A stretch of 12,553 nt of DNA from JBGPLJ01 sp041486385 (GTDB taxonomy: Bacteria > Pseudomonadota > Gammaproteobacteria > Steroidobacterales > Steroidobacteraceae). Under the pieces are notes generated by a model. The model searched no databases. It was not told the DNA's origin and was given only the letters and a program-made list of their open reading frames with translations. Below are positions 1-6,649 of the stretch, in pieces (the stretch's first letter is position 1; each line of letters starts with the position of its first letter). Made by a program: the position numbers and the translations under genes. The DNA lies in NCBI GenBank assembly GCA_041486385.1, contig JBGPLJ010000077.1:1-12553 (forward strand), in the 5' to 3' direction.

Positions 1-42
1 CGGGGCGTCAACAGGAAGGGCTCGCACGAGGAAGTAGATGAT

Positions 43-1266
43 ATGGCGCAATCAGCAGTCGCACTGAAGAAAGACATTCCCTATTCCTGGGAAGGAAAGG
101 ACAGGAAAGGCAATAGGCTCAAGGGGCGCCAGCTGGCGACCAGTGAGACGGCGTTGCGCGCAGACTTGCGTCGCCAGGGTGTCGTCCCCATCAGGATCAG
201 GAAGCAGTCGTCGGGCATGCGGTCGGGCGGCAGGGTCAATCCGGGCGACATTGCGATCTTCAGCCGACAGCTCGCCACCATGCTGGGCGCGGGCATTCCT
301 CTCGTGCAGGCATTCGAAATCGTTGGCAACGGCCACGAAAAGCCGGCGATGCAAAAACTCATTCTCGACATCAAGTCGGACATCGAGGGTGGTACTTCAT
401 TGCACGAAGCGCTCGCCAAGCATCCTCTGTATTTCGACAACCTCTTCACGAATCTGGTCGAGGCAGGCGAGCAAGCCGGTGCGCTCGAGAGCCTCCTTGA
501 CAAGATCGCCACGTACAAGGAAAAGACCGAGGCGCTCAAGAAGAAGGTGAAAAAAGCTCTCTTCTATCCCGCGGCGGTGCTGATCGTCGCAGTCATTGTC
601 ACGATCATCCTGCTGATATTCGTCATTCCGCAGTTTGAAAGCCTGTTCAAGGGCTTCGGCGCCGACCTGCCCGCCTTCACGCAGTTCGTCATCAATTTGT
701 CGCGCGGCCTGCAAGACAATGGCATCTATCTCGCTGTCGTAGCTGGCGGCGCTGCCTATGCGTTCTTCTACTTCAAGAAGCGCTCGCGGACCATGCGCCA
801 GAATCTGGATCGAATGACGCTGAAGCTCCCGATCATCGGCCCGATCATGGTGAAGGCAGCCATTGCGCGTTTTGCACGCACGCTGTCGACAATGTTCGCG
901 GCGGGTGTACCGTTGGTAGAGGCGTTGCAATCGGTTGCGGGCGCTACCGGCAACATCGTTTACGAGAATGCAGTCCTCAGGATGAAGGACGAAGTCTCCA
1001 CCGGCCAGCGCTTGCAGCGCGCCATGGAAACGACGGGTCTCTTTCCCAACATGGTCGTGCAGATGATCGCGGTAGGTGAGGAATCCGGTTCGCTCGACAC
1101 GATGTCCTCCAAAGTCGCGGACTTCTACGAAGCGGAAGTCGACAACGCCGTCGACGCGATGTCGAGCCTGCTCGAGCCTCTCATCATGGCGATCCTTGGC
1201 GTGCTGGTCGGCGGTCTCGTCATCGCCATGTACTTGCCTATCTTCAAACTCGGAGCCGTGGTTTGA
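43..1266 (+). CDS. pilC: Type IV pilus inner-membrane platform protein PilC
   Basis: PilC is the polytopic inner-membrane platform of the type IV pilus machine; it couples the PilB/PilT ATPases to pilin polymerisation. The 407-residue protein has the family's two T2SSF (GspF) domains, about residues 72-195 and 275-397, each with the signature near its end: GEQAGALE (142-149) and GEESGSLD (345-352). Hydrophobic segments lie at about 175-196, 227-244 and 379-401. The N-terminus (YSWEGKDRKG) and C-terminus (VIAMYLPIFKLG) match PilC of Pseudomonas closely as I recall it. The ATG is preceded by GAGGAAG at 28-34, a good ribosome binding site at 8 nt. The same frame stays open to the window edge, but the family start agrees with the ATG. 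pilB would be expected upstream, yet bases 1-42 are too short to show it. A terminator follows, separating it from pilD. Confidence 0.96.
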   Translation: MAQSAVALKKDIPYSWEGKDRKGNRLKGRQLATSETALRADLRRQGVVPIRIRKQSSGMRSGGRVNPGDIAIFSRQLATMLGAGIPLVQAFEIVGNGHEKPAMQKLILDIKSDIEGGTSLHEALAKHPLYFDNLFTNLVEAGEQAGALESLLDKIATYKEKTEALKKKVKKALFYPAAVLIVAVIVTIILLIFVIPQFESLFKGFGADLPAFTQFVINLSRGLQDNGIYLAVVAGGAAYAFFYFKKRSRTMRQNLDRMTLKLPIIGPIMVKAAIARFARTLSTMFAAGVPLVEALQSVAGATGNIVYENAVLRMKDEVSTGQRLQRAMETTGLFPNMVVQMIAVGEESGSLDTMSSKVADFYEAEVDNAVDAMSSLLEPLIMAILGVLVGGLVIAMYLPIFKLGAVV

Positions 1267-1306
1267 GGATCACCGCCTCGCGGTCATTCGCCACTTCGAC
1301 TCTTCA

Positions 1307-1341
1307 GCAAGACGCCGCGGCACCCGCCGCGGCGTTTTTGC
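1307..1341 (+). terminator. Intrinsic terminator after pilC
   Basis: A perfect 9-bp GC-rich stem (ACGCCGCGG at 1312-1320 with CCGCGGCGT at 1327-1335) encloses a 6-nt loop and runs into five T residues at 1335-1339. A few further A-T and G-T pairs extend the base of the stem. It begins about 45 bp after the pilC stop. It implies that pilC transcripts mostly end here and that pilD-coaE-zapD-yacG depend on read-through or on their own start signal in 1340-1375. Confidence 0.88.
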
Positions 1342-1375
1342 TTGAGCCGAGCGCCCGCCACTGACGAGACCTTCC

Positions 1376-2278
1376 ATGGACGCCGCGACTTTACTTGCCT
1401 ACAACCCGGGATTTTTTGCGGCCGGCATTTTCGTGTTGTCGCTTGCGATCGGCAGTTTCCTGAACGTCGTCATCCATCGCGTGCCAATCATGTTGAATCG
1501 CGAGTGGCGTGAGCAATGCGCGGAACTCGATGGCGAGACCATGGAACCGCCGAGGACCCGGTTCAACTTGTTTGTGCCCCGAAGCCGCTGCCCGGCCTGT
1601 GCCGCGCAGATCAGGTCGATCCACAATATTCCAGTCGTGAGCTACCTCGTGCTGCGAGGGAACTGCGCCGCCTGCCATGCGCGCATCTCGGTCCGCTACC
1701 CAATCATTGAACTCGGTACCGCCCTTCTGTCCGCCGCTGTTGCCTGGCATTTCGGCTTCGGCTGGGTGGCGCTGTGCGGACTCGTGCTCACCTGGTATCT
1801 GATCGCGATGAGCGCGATCGATATCGACACGCAGCTGCTGCCGGACAGCATGACTCTGCCGCTCTGCTGGCTTGGACTCCTCGCGAGCGTATTGATCGGG
1901 CGCAGCGGCGACGCCATCGCGCTGCCTGTCGACCCGCGCAGCGCAATCATTGGAGCGGTGGCCGGATATCTGAGTCTCTGGAGCGTCTACTGGTTGTTCA
2001 AGATCCTGACCGGCAAGGAAGGCATGGGCTACGGCGATTTCAAGCTGCTCGCCGCCTTCGGTGCCTGGATGGGATGGCAACTGCTGTTGCCGATCGTTCT
2101 GCTGTCGGCGGCAACGGGCGCAATCATCGGGATCGTTCTCATCATCTTCCGGGGGCGGGATCGCCAATTGCCGATCCCCTTTGGCCCCTATCTCGCAGCT
2201 GCCGGCTGGATCGCCATGATGTGGGGTCCGCAAATTACCCACGACTACCTGCGCATGACAGGCCTCGGGCATGCCTGA
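1376..2278 (+). CDS. pilD: Type IV prepilin leader peptidase / N-methyltransferase PilD
   Basis: PilD cleaves the short leader of type IV prepilins and type II secretion pseudopilins at the cytoplasmic face of the inner membrane, then N-methylates the new N-terminus. It is an A24 aspartic protease. The 300-residue protein shows GSFLNVVIHR (26-35), the cytoplasmic zinc-binding tetracysteine motif (C72, C75 and C97, C100), and both catalytic aspartates: D149 in AIDIDTQLLPD and D221 in GMGYGDFKLL. PIPFGPYLA (266-274) is also conserved. Several hydrophobic segments fill residues 113 to the end. The N-terminal methyltransferase region is present, so this is the bifunctional full-length form. The ATG at 1376 has only a weak GACGAGA-like site upstream. 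The final codons overlap coaE by 8 bp, suggesting translational coupling. Confidence 0.96.
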   Translation: MDAATLLAYNPGFFAAGIFVLSLAIGSFLNVVIHRVPIMLNREWREQCAELDGETMEPPRTRFNLFVPRSRCPACAAQIRSIHNIPVVSYLVLRGNCAACHARISVRYPIIELGTALLSAAVAWHFGFGWVALCGLVLTWYLIAMSAIDIDTQLLPDSMTLPLCWLGLLASVLIGRSGDAIALPVDPRSAIIGAVAGYLSLWSVYWLFKILTGKEGMGYGDFKLLAAFGAWMGWQLLLPIVLLSAATGAIIGIVLIIFRGRDRQLPIPFGPYLAAAGWIAMMWGPQITHDYLRMTGLGHA

Positions 2279-2912
2279 GGCGCCTCGCCGCGCGCGCGAC
2301 CCGGCGCAGTGGCCGCTGCGCATCGGGCTCACTGGCGGAATCGCCAGCGGCAAGAGCGCGGCAGCACGCATCTTTGCAAATCTGGGCGTCCCGGTGATCG
2401 ACAGCGACGTGATCGCCCGCACAGTCGTCGAGCCGGGCACGGCCGCGCTGGCGGAGATCACTGCCGCTTTTGGCGCGGAACTGGTTGATGCCGAGGGGCG
2501 CCTCGATCGCCCAAAACTGCGTGCGCTTGTGTTTGCCGATCCCGTCAGGCGCCTCCGGCTTGAGCAAATTTTACATCCGCGGATCCGCGCAACGATGGAA
2601 GCGCAGTCCGCCGCGGCTCCCGGCCCCTACCAGGTGCTGGTCATTCCGCTGCTGGTCGAGAGCGGCCTGCGCTCGCGCGTCGACCGCATGCTGGTCATCG
2701 ACTGCCCGGAATGGCTGCAAATGCAGCGCCTGAGGCAGCGCGACGGCTCGAGCGAGACCGAAGCGCGCGCGATCCTCGCCGCGCAATCGAGTCGCGACGC
2801 GCGGCTTGCCGAGGCCGACGACGTCATTGTCAATGACGGCGATCTGGGCGCGCTCGAGCGCCAGGTTCTCAAGCTCGACACGCGCTATCGAGAGCTCGCA
2901 ACGCGCGCCTGA
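2271..2912 (+). CDS. coaE: Dephospho-CoA kinase
   Basis: CoaE carries out the last step of coenzyme A biosynthesis, phosphorylating the 3'-hydroxyl of the dephospho-CoA ribose with ATP in the cytoplasm. The 213-residue protein has the P-loop GGIASGKS (22-29), DSDVIAR (44-50) in the dephospho-CoA binding region, LHPRIR (101-106), PLLVE (126-130) and the lid-like CPEWLQMQRLRQRD (145-158). The N-terminus is about 16 residues longer than the minimal form, which begins right at RIGLTGG, but no other in-frame start codon is available. The ATG lies inside the end of pilD (8-bp overlap), so translation is probably coupled. coaE next to pilD and zapD is a standard gammaproteobacterial arrangement. Confidence 0.95.
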   Translation: MPEAPRRARDPAQWPLRIGLTGGIASGKSAAARIFANLGVPVIDSDVIARTVVEPGTAALAEITAAFGAELVDAEGRLDRPKLRALVFADPVRRLRLEQILHPRIRATMEAQSAAAPGPYQVLVIPLLVESGLRSRVDRMLVIDCPEWLQMQRLRQRDGSSETEARAILAAQSSRDARLAEADDVIVNDGDLGALERQVLKLDTRYRELATRA

Positions 2913-2962
2913 GCAGCAAACGAGCATTGCCCCGAACCAAGCGCGTGGCTCACAATAACGGC

Positions 2963-3769
2963 ATGAATCAGCCGGCCACTCCCGAACTCGAAGCGGTACC
3001 CGCGGACAGCTGGGTCGTATACGAGCAACCGCTCAATGAGCGCATGCGGACATTTCTGCGCCTCGATTTTCTCTATTCGCAGGCGCTCTATCACAACGAA
3101 ACGTCGAGCGTCTGGAGCAGCCGTGCGGCCGTTTCGAGTCTCCTCGAAATACTTGCGATCACGGCGCGCGGCGACGTGCGCAATGAAGTGATGAAGGAGC
3201 TCGAGCGGCAGATTCACGGGCTCAATGTGTACCAGACGAATCCGGGCGTCGATGCCGGGAGACTCCGTGCCGTGCTCTCGAATCTCATGCGCTTGAGGAA
3301 TGACTTGAACGGTCTCGGTGGCAGTTACATGCAGCCGTTGCGGGACTCTGAGTTCCTGAACTCGGTGAAGCACCGGAGCGCCATTCCCGGCGGCACCTGC
3401 GAATTCGATCTGCCCGACTACTTTCATTGGCTCAACCGCCCGGGCGATGCGCGCATCCAGGACTTCAATGACTGGCTGCGCCTGCTGCGGCCGCTCTGCG
3501 ACAGCATCGCGGAACTTCTCTGGGTGATCCGCGCGAACGCCCGCCACAAGCGCGAGGTTGCGCCCGGCGGCGTCTTTCAGATCAATTTCGAGCGCGAGAA
3601 TCCGTGCCAGCTCATGCGCCTTGCGCTGCCCGAAGGGTCGGCGCTGTACCCTGAGATCAGCGGCAGTCAGCATCGATGCAGCGTGCGCTTTCTCGCCTGG
3701 CGGGATGTCTTCAATCGTCCGGCCCAGGCGCAGGACGACGTCAACTTCTTTCTCACCTGCTGCTACTGA
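2963..3769 (+). CDS. zapD: Cell division protein ZapD (FtsZ-bundling factor)
   Basis: ZapD (formerly YacF, DUF1342) binds the C-terminal peptide of FtsZ and cross-links protofilaments at the division ring. From the ATG at 2963 the protein has 268 residues, slightly longer than E. coli ZapD (about 247). Family motifs are YEQPLNERMRTFLRLDFL (20-37), IPGGTCEFDLP (141-151), YPEISGSQHRCSVRF (229-243) and a terminal LTCC. I chose the ATG because homologues begin shortly before the YEQPLNE motif. In-frame TTG (2927) and GTG (2945) starts would add 12 or 6 residues. None has a strong ribosome binding site, so the exact start is uncertain. The gene lies 50 bp after coaE and 21 bp before yacG. FtsZ, its partner, is encoded at the far end of this window. 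Confidence 0.93.
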   Translation: MNQPATPELEAVPADSWVVYEQPLNERMRTFLRLDFLYSQALYHNETSSVWSSRAAVSSLLEILAITARGDVRNEVMKELERQIHGLNVYQTNPGVDAGRLRAVLSNLMRLRNDLNGLGGSYMQPLRDSEFLNSVKHRSAIPGGTCEFDLPDYFHWLNRPGDARIQDFNDWLRLLRPLCDSIAELLWVIRANARHKREVAPGGVFQINFERENPCQLMRLALPEGSALYPEISGSQHRCSVRFLAWRDVFNRPAQAQDDVNFFLTCCY

Positions 3770-3790
3770 ACCGCCGGGCGCGAGTCACGC

Positions 3791-3988
3791 ATGCAGGTGA
3801 AATGCCCCACTTGCGGCCGCAGCGTTGAATGGATCGAGTCGAATCCATACCGGCCGTTCTGCAATGAGCGCTGCAAGCTCATCGATCTCGGCGCGTGGCT
3901 CACCGAGGAGCAGCGCATCGCCGGCGAGAGCGCCCTCAGCGCGAACGACGATGGCGCGATCGACGACGGCGTCGAAGACCCTAGTTGA
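3791..3988 (+). CDS. yacG: DNA gyrase inhibitor / zinc-binding protein YacG
   Basis: YacG is a small zinc protein that in E. coli binds GyrB and inhibits DNA gyrase. This 65-residue copy has the four zinc cysteines (C5 and C8 in CPTCG, C24 and C28 in FCNERC) and the conserved KLIDLGAWL after them, followed by an acidic tail ending in VEDPS. It begins 21 bp after the zapD stop and is the last gene of the + strand block. Its last 8 bp overlap the end of the opposite-strand peptidase gene, so the two transcripts converge with no terminator between them. Confidence 0.94.
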   Translation: MQVKCPTCGRSVEWIESNPYRPFCNERCKLIDLGAWLTEEQRIAGESALSANDDGAIDDGVEDPS

Positions 3989-6176
3989 CCTGCATTTGGA
4001 ATTGCTTCGCGAGGAACGCCCACTGATCGGCGTAGTCTTCGACCCACATCCACACCGGCCGACCGTCGCGGTGGCCCGCGTGCGTCTCGACACTCACGAG
4101 GATCGGATTCGCGCAACCCTGCGCGTGTTGCAGGGCTGCGCCAAATTTATAGCTGTGCCACGGGACGACGCGGTCGTCCGACTCAGCGGTCGTGATGAGC
4201 GTCGGGGGATAGCACGTACCGTCGCGCAGATTGTGGTACGGCGAATACGCGCGCAAGGCGTGATAGTCGTCGACATTTTCACTCAAGCCATAGTCGGCTG
4301 ACCAGTTGCGCGCGTTGGCGCTCGCGGTGTGATAGCGGAGCATGTCGAGCACGCCGACCTTGGGCAAGGCCGCGCCAAGGAGTTCCGGCCGTTGTTCCAT
4401 GACGGCGCCCACCAGGAGTCCCCCGTTACTGCGCCCGTGGATCGCAAGCCGGTCGCGTGTCGTGTAGCGTCTGGCGATCAGCCACTCGGCGGCGCCGATG
4501 AAATCATCGAACACGTTCTGCTTCTTCGCGTGCGTCCCGGCGACGTGCCACGCCTCGCCGTATTCCGAGCCGCCGCGCAGATTCGCGAGTGCATAGACAC
4601 CGCCGATCTCGAGCCAACCCGCCATGTGCGGGCGATAGCGCGGCGATTCGGCAAGCGCGAAGCCGCCGTAGCCATACAGGAGTACCGCGTTCGAACCGTC
4701 GCGCTTCAGACCCCGCTGATGCGTGATGAACATCGGCACGCGGGTGCCATCCTTGCTCCTGTAGAAGACCTGCTCCGTGACATAGCGCGCCGGATCGAGG
4801 GCAACCGACGGCTTGCGAAAGACCGTCAGCTTGTTGCCGGCGGGTTCGAGGCGATAGATCGACTCCGGCGTGAAGATATCCGAGTACTGGAAGAACGCTT
4901 CATTGCGATCGCCGCGGCCCAGGAAGTTTTCGACCGTGCCAGTGCCCGGCAGCTTTACCGCGCCTGCTGGCTTGCCCTTGGTGTTGTAGAGCCGCACCAC
5001 TGCATGGGCATCGTGCAGGTAGGAAGTAACCAGCACGCCGCCGATGAAGCTCGCTGTTTCGATCGATTCCTTGCCTTGCCGGACCAGCACGCGCCAATTG
5101 GCCGGGTCCGGTCGATCAAGATCGACCGCAACCACTTTGCCGAGCGGAGCGCCCGCCGTCGTCCATAGATAGAAGATGCGTCCGTCATTGCCAATGACGT
5201 TGTACACGCCGTCCCAGCGATCGAAGAGTTTGACGACGCCAGCACCCGGCTGCTCAAGATCGATGTAGTACACGGCGTTTTCAACGACGGCATCCGCAAT
5301 CGAAAGAATCAAATAGCGGCCGTCGTCGGAAATGGCCGGATAAGGATTGCGCGTAGGATGCCCGTCAACCGTATAGATGTGCGTATCGTCGATCTGCGCG
5401 GCACCCAGACGATGATAGTAGATGCTCGCCTGGGCGTTGCCATCGCCGGATCCATCCGCAAGCATCGGATAATTGAGGTAATAGAAACCGCCACCCGCCT
5501 TGTCCCAGGCCACATTCGCAAATTTCGAGTGCCGCACGACATCGGGCAGCTCCTCATTGGTGTCGACCTTGCGAACGCGCCAGATACGCCAGTCGGAGCC
5601 GCTTTCCGAGACGGAATATGCGAGCAGCTTGCCGTCCGGACTCGGAATGTACTCGGCGACGGCCGTGGTCCGATCAGAGGTCATCTGATTGGGATCAATG
5701 AGGACACGCGGCGTGCCGCCGAGGCCCTCGGTCACGTAGAGAACGCTTTGATCCTGCTTGCCGTCATTGCCGCGATAGAAATATCGAGCGCCCGCACGCG
5801 TCGGGACGTCGTAATGTTCGTAGTGCCAGAGTTTGTCGAGGCGCTGCTTGATGAGCGGGCGTTCGGGAATTGCGTCGAGATAGTGTCGTGACAGCTCGTT
5901 CTCGGCAGTCACCCATTGATGGGTCTCCGGCGACGCCGTGTCTTCCATCCAGCGGTAGGGGTCCGCAACGCTTTCGCCAAAATAATTGTCCGTCTGATCT
6001 GAGCGTCGCGCACCCGGATACGACAGCGGTTGAGGAGCCGGCGCGCGCGCCTGCTCGATCGCGGCTTGCGAGCCACTTCCTACGCAGCCCGCAAGCGCGG
6101 CTGCAGTAAGCGTTGCGCAGGAGCACGCGAGGATCCGCCGGATGATCGACAGTTGCGTTGCAGGCAATTGCATCAT
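3981..6176 (-). CDS. Prolyl oligopeptidase family serine peptidase (S9A), predicted lipoprotein
   Basis: Prolyl oligopeptidases cut short peptides after proline; a seven-bladed propeller limits access to an alpha/beta-hydrolase active site. From the ATG at 6176 the protein has 731 residues. The catalytic triad is visible: Ser583 in GRSNGG, the Asp of DDRVVP (about 667-668) and His702 in HAGHRDGRP. LYGYGGF and NLRGGSEYG are further S9A motifs; the N-terminal DPYRWMED is also typical. The first 31 residues form a signal peptide (RR, hydrophobic run, lipobox LAGC, Cys31), so I infer a lipid-anchored periplasmic or outer-membrane enzyme. GGGAG at 6184-6188 on this strand, 7 nt upstream, supports this start; the longer open frame to 6302 would overlap mutT. 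A start one codon later is equally readable. It lies 26 bp after mutT. Substrate specificity, POP versus oligopeptidase B type, is inferred. Confidence 0.93.
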   Translation of the reverse strand: MMQLPATQLSIIRRILACSCATLTAAALAGCVGSGSQAAIEQARAPAPQPLSYPGARRSDQTDNYFGESVADPYRWMEDTASPETHQWVTAENELSRHYLDAIPERPLIKQRLDKLWHYEHYDVPTRAGARYFYRGNDGKQDQSVLYVTEGLGGTPRVLIDPNQMTSDRTTAVAEYIPSPDGKLLAYSVSESGSDWRIWRVRKVDTNEELPDVVRHSKFANVAWDKAGGGFYYLNYPMLADGSGDGNAQASIYYHRLGAAQIDDTHIYTVDGHPTRNPYPAISDDGRYLILSIADAVVENAVYYIDLEQPGAGVVKLFDRWDGVYNVIGNDGRIFYLWTTAGAPLGKVVAVDLDRPDPANWRVLVRQGKESIETASFIGGVLVTSYLHDAHAVVRLYNTKGKPAGAVKLPGTGTVENFLGRGDRNEAFFQYSDIFTPESIYRLEPAGNKLTVFRKPSVALDPARYVTEQVFYRSKDGTRVPMFITHQRGLKRDGSNAVLLYGYGGFALAESPRYRPHMAGWLEIGGVYALANLRGGSEYGEAWHVAGTHAKKQNVFDDFIGAAEWLIARRYTTRDRLAIHGRSNGGLLVGAVMEQRPELLGAALPKVGVLDMLRYHTASANARNWSADYGLSENVDDYHALRAYSPYHNLRDGTCYPPTLITTAESDDRVVPWHSYKFGAALQHAQGCANPILVSVETHAGHRDGRPVWMWVEDYADQWAFLAKQFQMQVN

Positions 6177-6202
6177 GACGTCACTCCCACAAGGTCTGTT
6201 TC

Positions 6203-6631
6203 TCAAGAGGGTGTCGCATCCGTGTGCGCCGCCAGCAGAGCGGCGACGATAGGCAGATCCGCCGGCAGTATTGCGGCATCGGCAAGCTCGCCGATCGGGC
6301 ACCAGCGAATGGCCTGGCCTTCGCGGCCGCGCGGCTCGCCCCGGCAGCGGCGCACCAAATAGGTCTCCATGATCACGCGGCGATCCGCGTATGCGTGATC
6401 AATCGTCATGACGTGTTCGAATTGAGCGGCATCGACCCCGAGTTCCTCGCGCAGCTCACGCTTGAGCGCCTGCTCCGGCGATTCCCCGTGGTGCAGTTTG
6501 CCGCCAGGAAACTCCCAATGGCCTGCCATGTGCTTGCCAGGCGGCCGCTGGGCGATCAACACGCAGTCCGCCGCATTGCGCAGAATTCCGGCGACTACAC
6601 GGACGATCTCGATCGAGCTCACGCGCTTCAC
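6203..6631 (-). CDS. mutT: 8-oxo-dGTP diphosphatase MutT (Nudix hydrolase)
   Basis: MutT hydrolyses 8-oxo-dGTP to the monophosphate, removing the mutagenic nucleotide from the pool. The 142-residue protein carries a perfect Nudix box at residues 44-66 (GKLHHGE, then RELREELGV), preceded by MAGHWEFPGG as in E. coli MutT, and EPRGREGQ in the second half. Position directly after secA supports the MutT assignment over other Nudix enzymes. The start is GTG at 6631, 18 bp after the secA stop; a second in-frame GTG at 6622 would give a length nearer to E. coli MutT, and neither has a strong ribosome binding site. Probably co-transcribed with secA and the downstream peptidase. Confidence 0.93.
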   Translation of the reverse strand: MKRVSSIEIVRVVAGILRNAADCVLIAQRPPGKHMAGHWEFPGGKLHHGESPEQALKRELREELGVDAAQFEHVMTIDHAYADRRVIMETYLVRRCRGEPRGREGQAIRWCPIGELADAAILPADLPIVAALLAAHTDATPS

Positions 6632-6649
6632 CGTCGTCGCCGTGCGGGA

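Noticed and set aside
1..42. Possible end of pilB
   Set aside because: pilB is expected here, but none of the three frames gives a recognisable PilB C-terminus in 42 bases, so I do not call it.
1391..2461. 356-codon open frame on the - strand opposite pilD
   Set aside because: Fully antisense to pilD and coaE, which have clear catalytic motifs. Its product is rich in Arg/His/Gln with no recognisable domain; such frames are common in GC-rich DNA.
4329..5168. 279-codon open frame on the + strand opposite the prolyl oligopeptidase
   Set aside because: Antisense to a full-length S9A enzyme with an intact catalytic triad; no recognisable family.
6177..6302. Longer N-terminus for the prolyl oligopeptidase
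   Set aside because: It would overlap mutT by about 100 bp and would bury the signal peptide and lipobox inside the chain. The ATG at 6176 has a good ribosome binding site.
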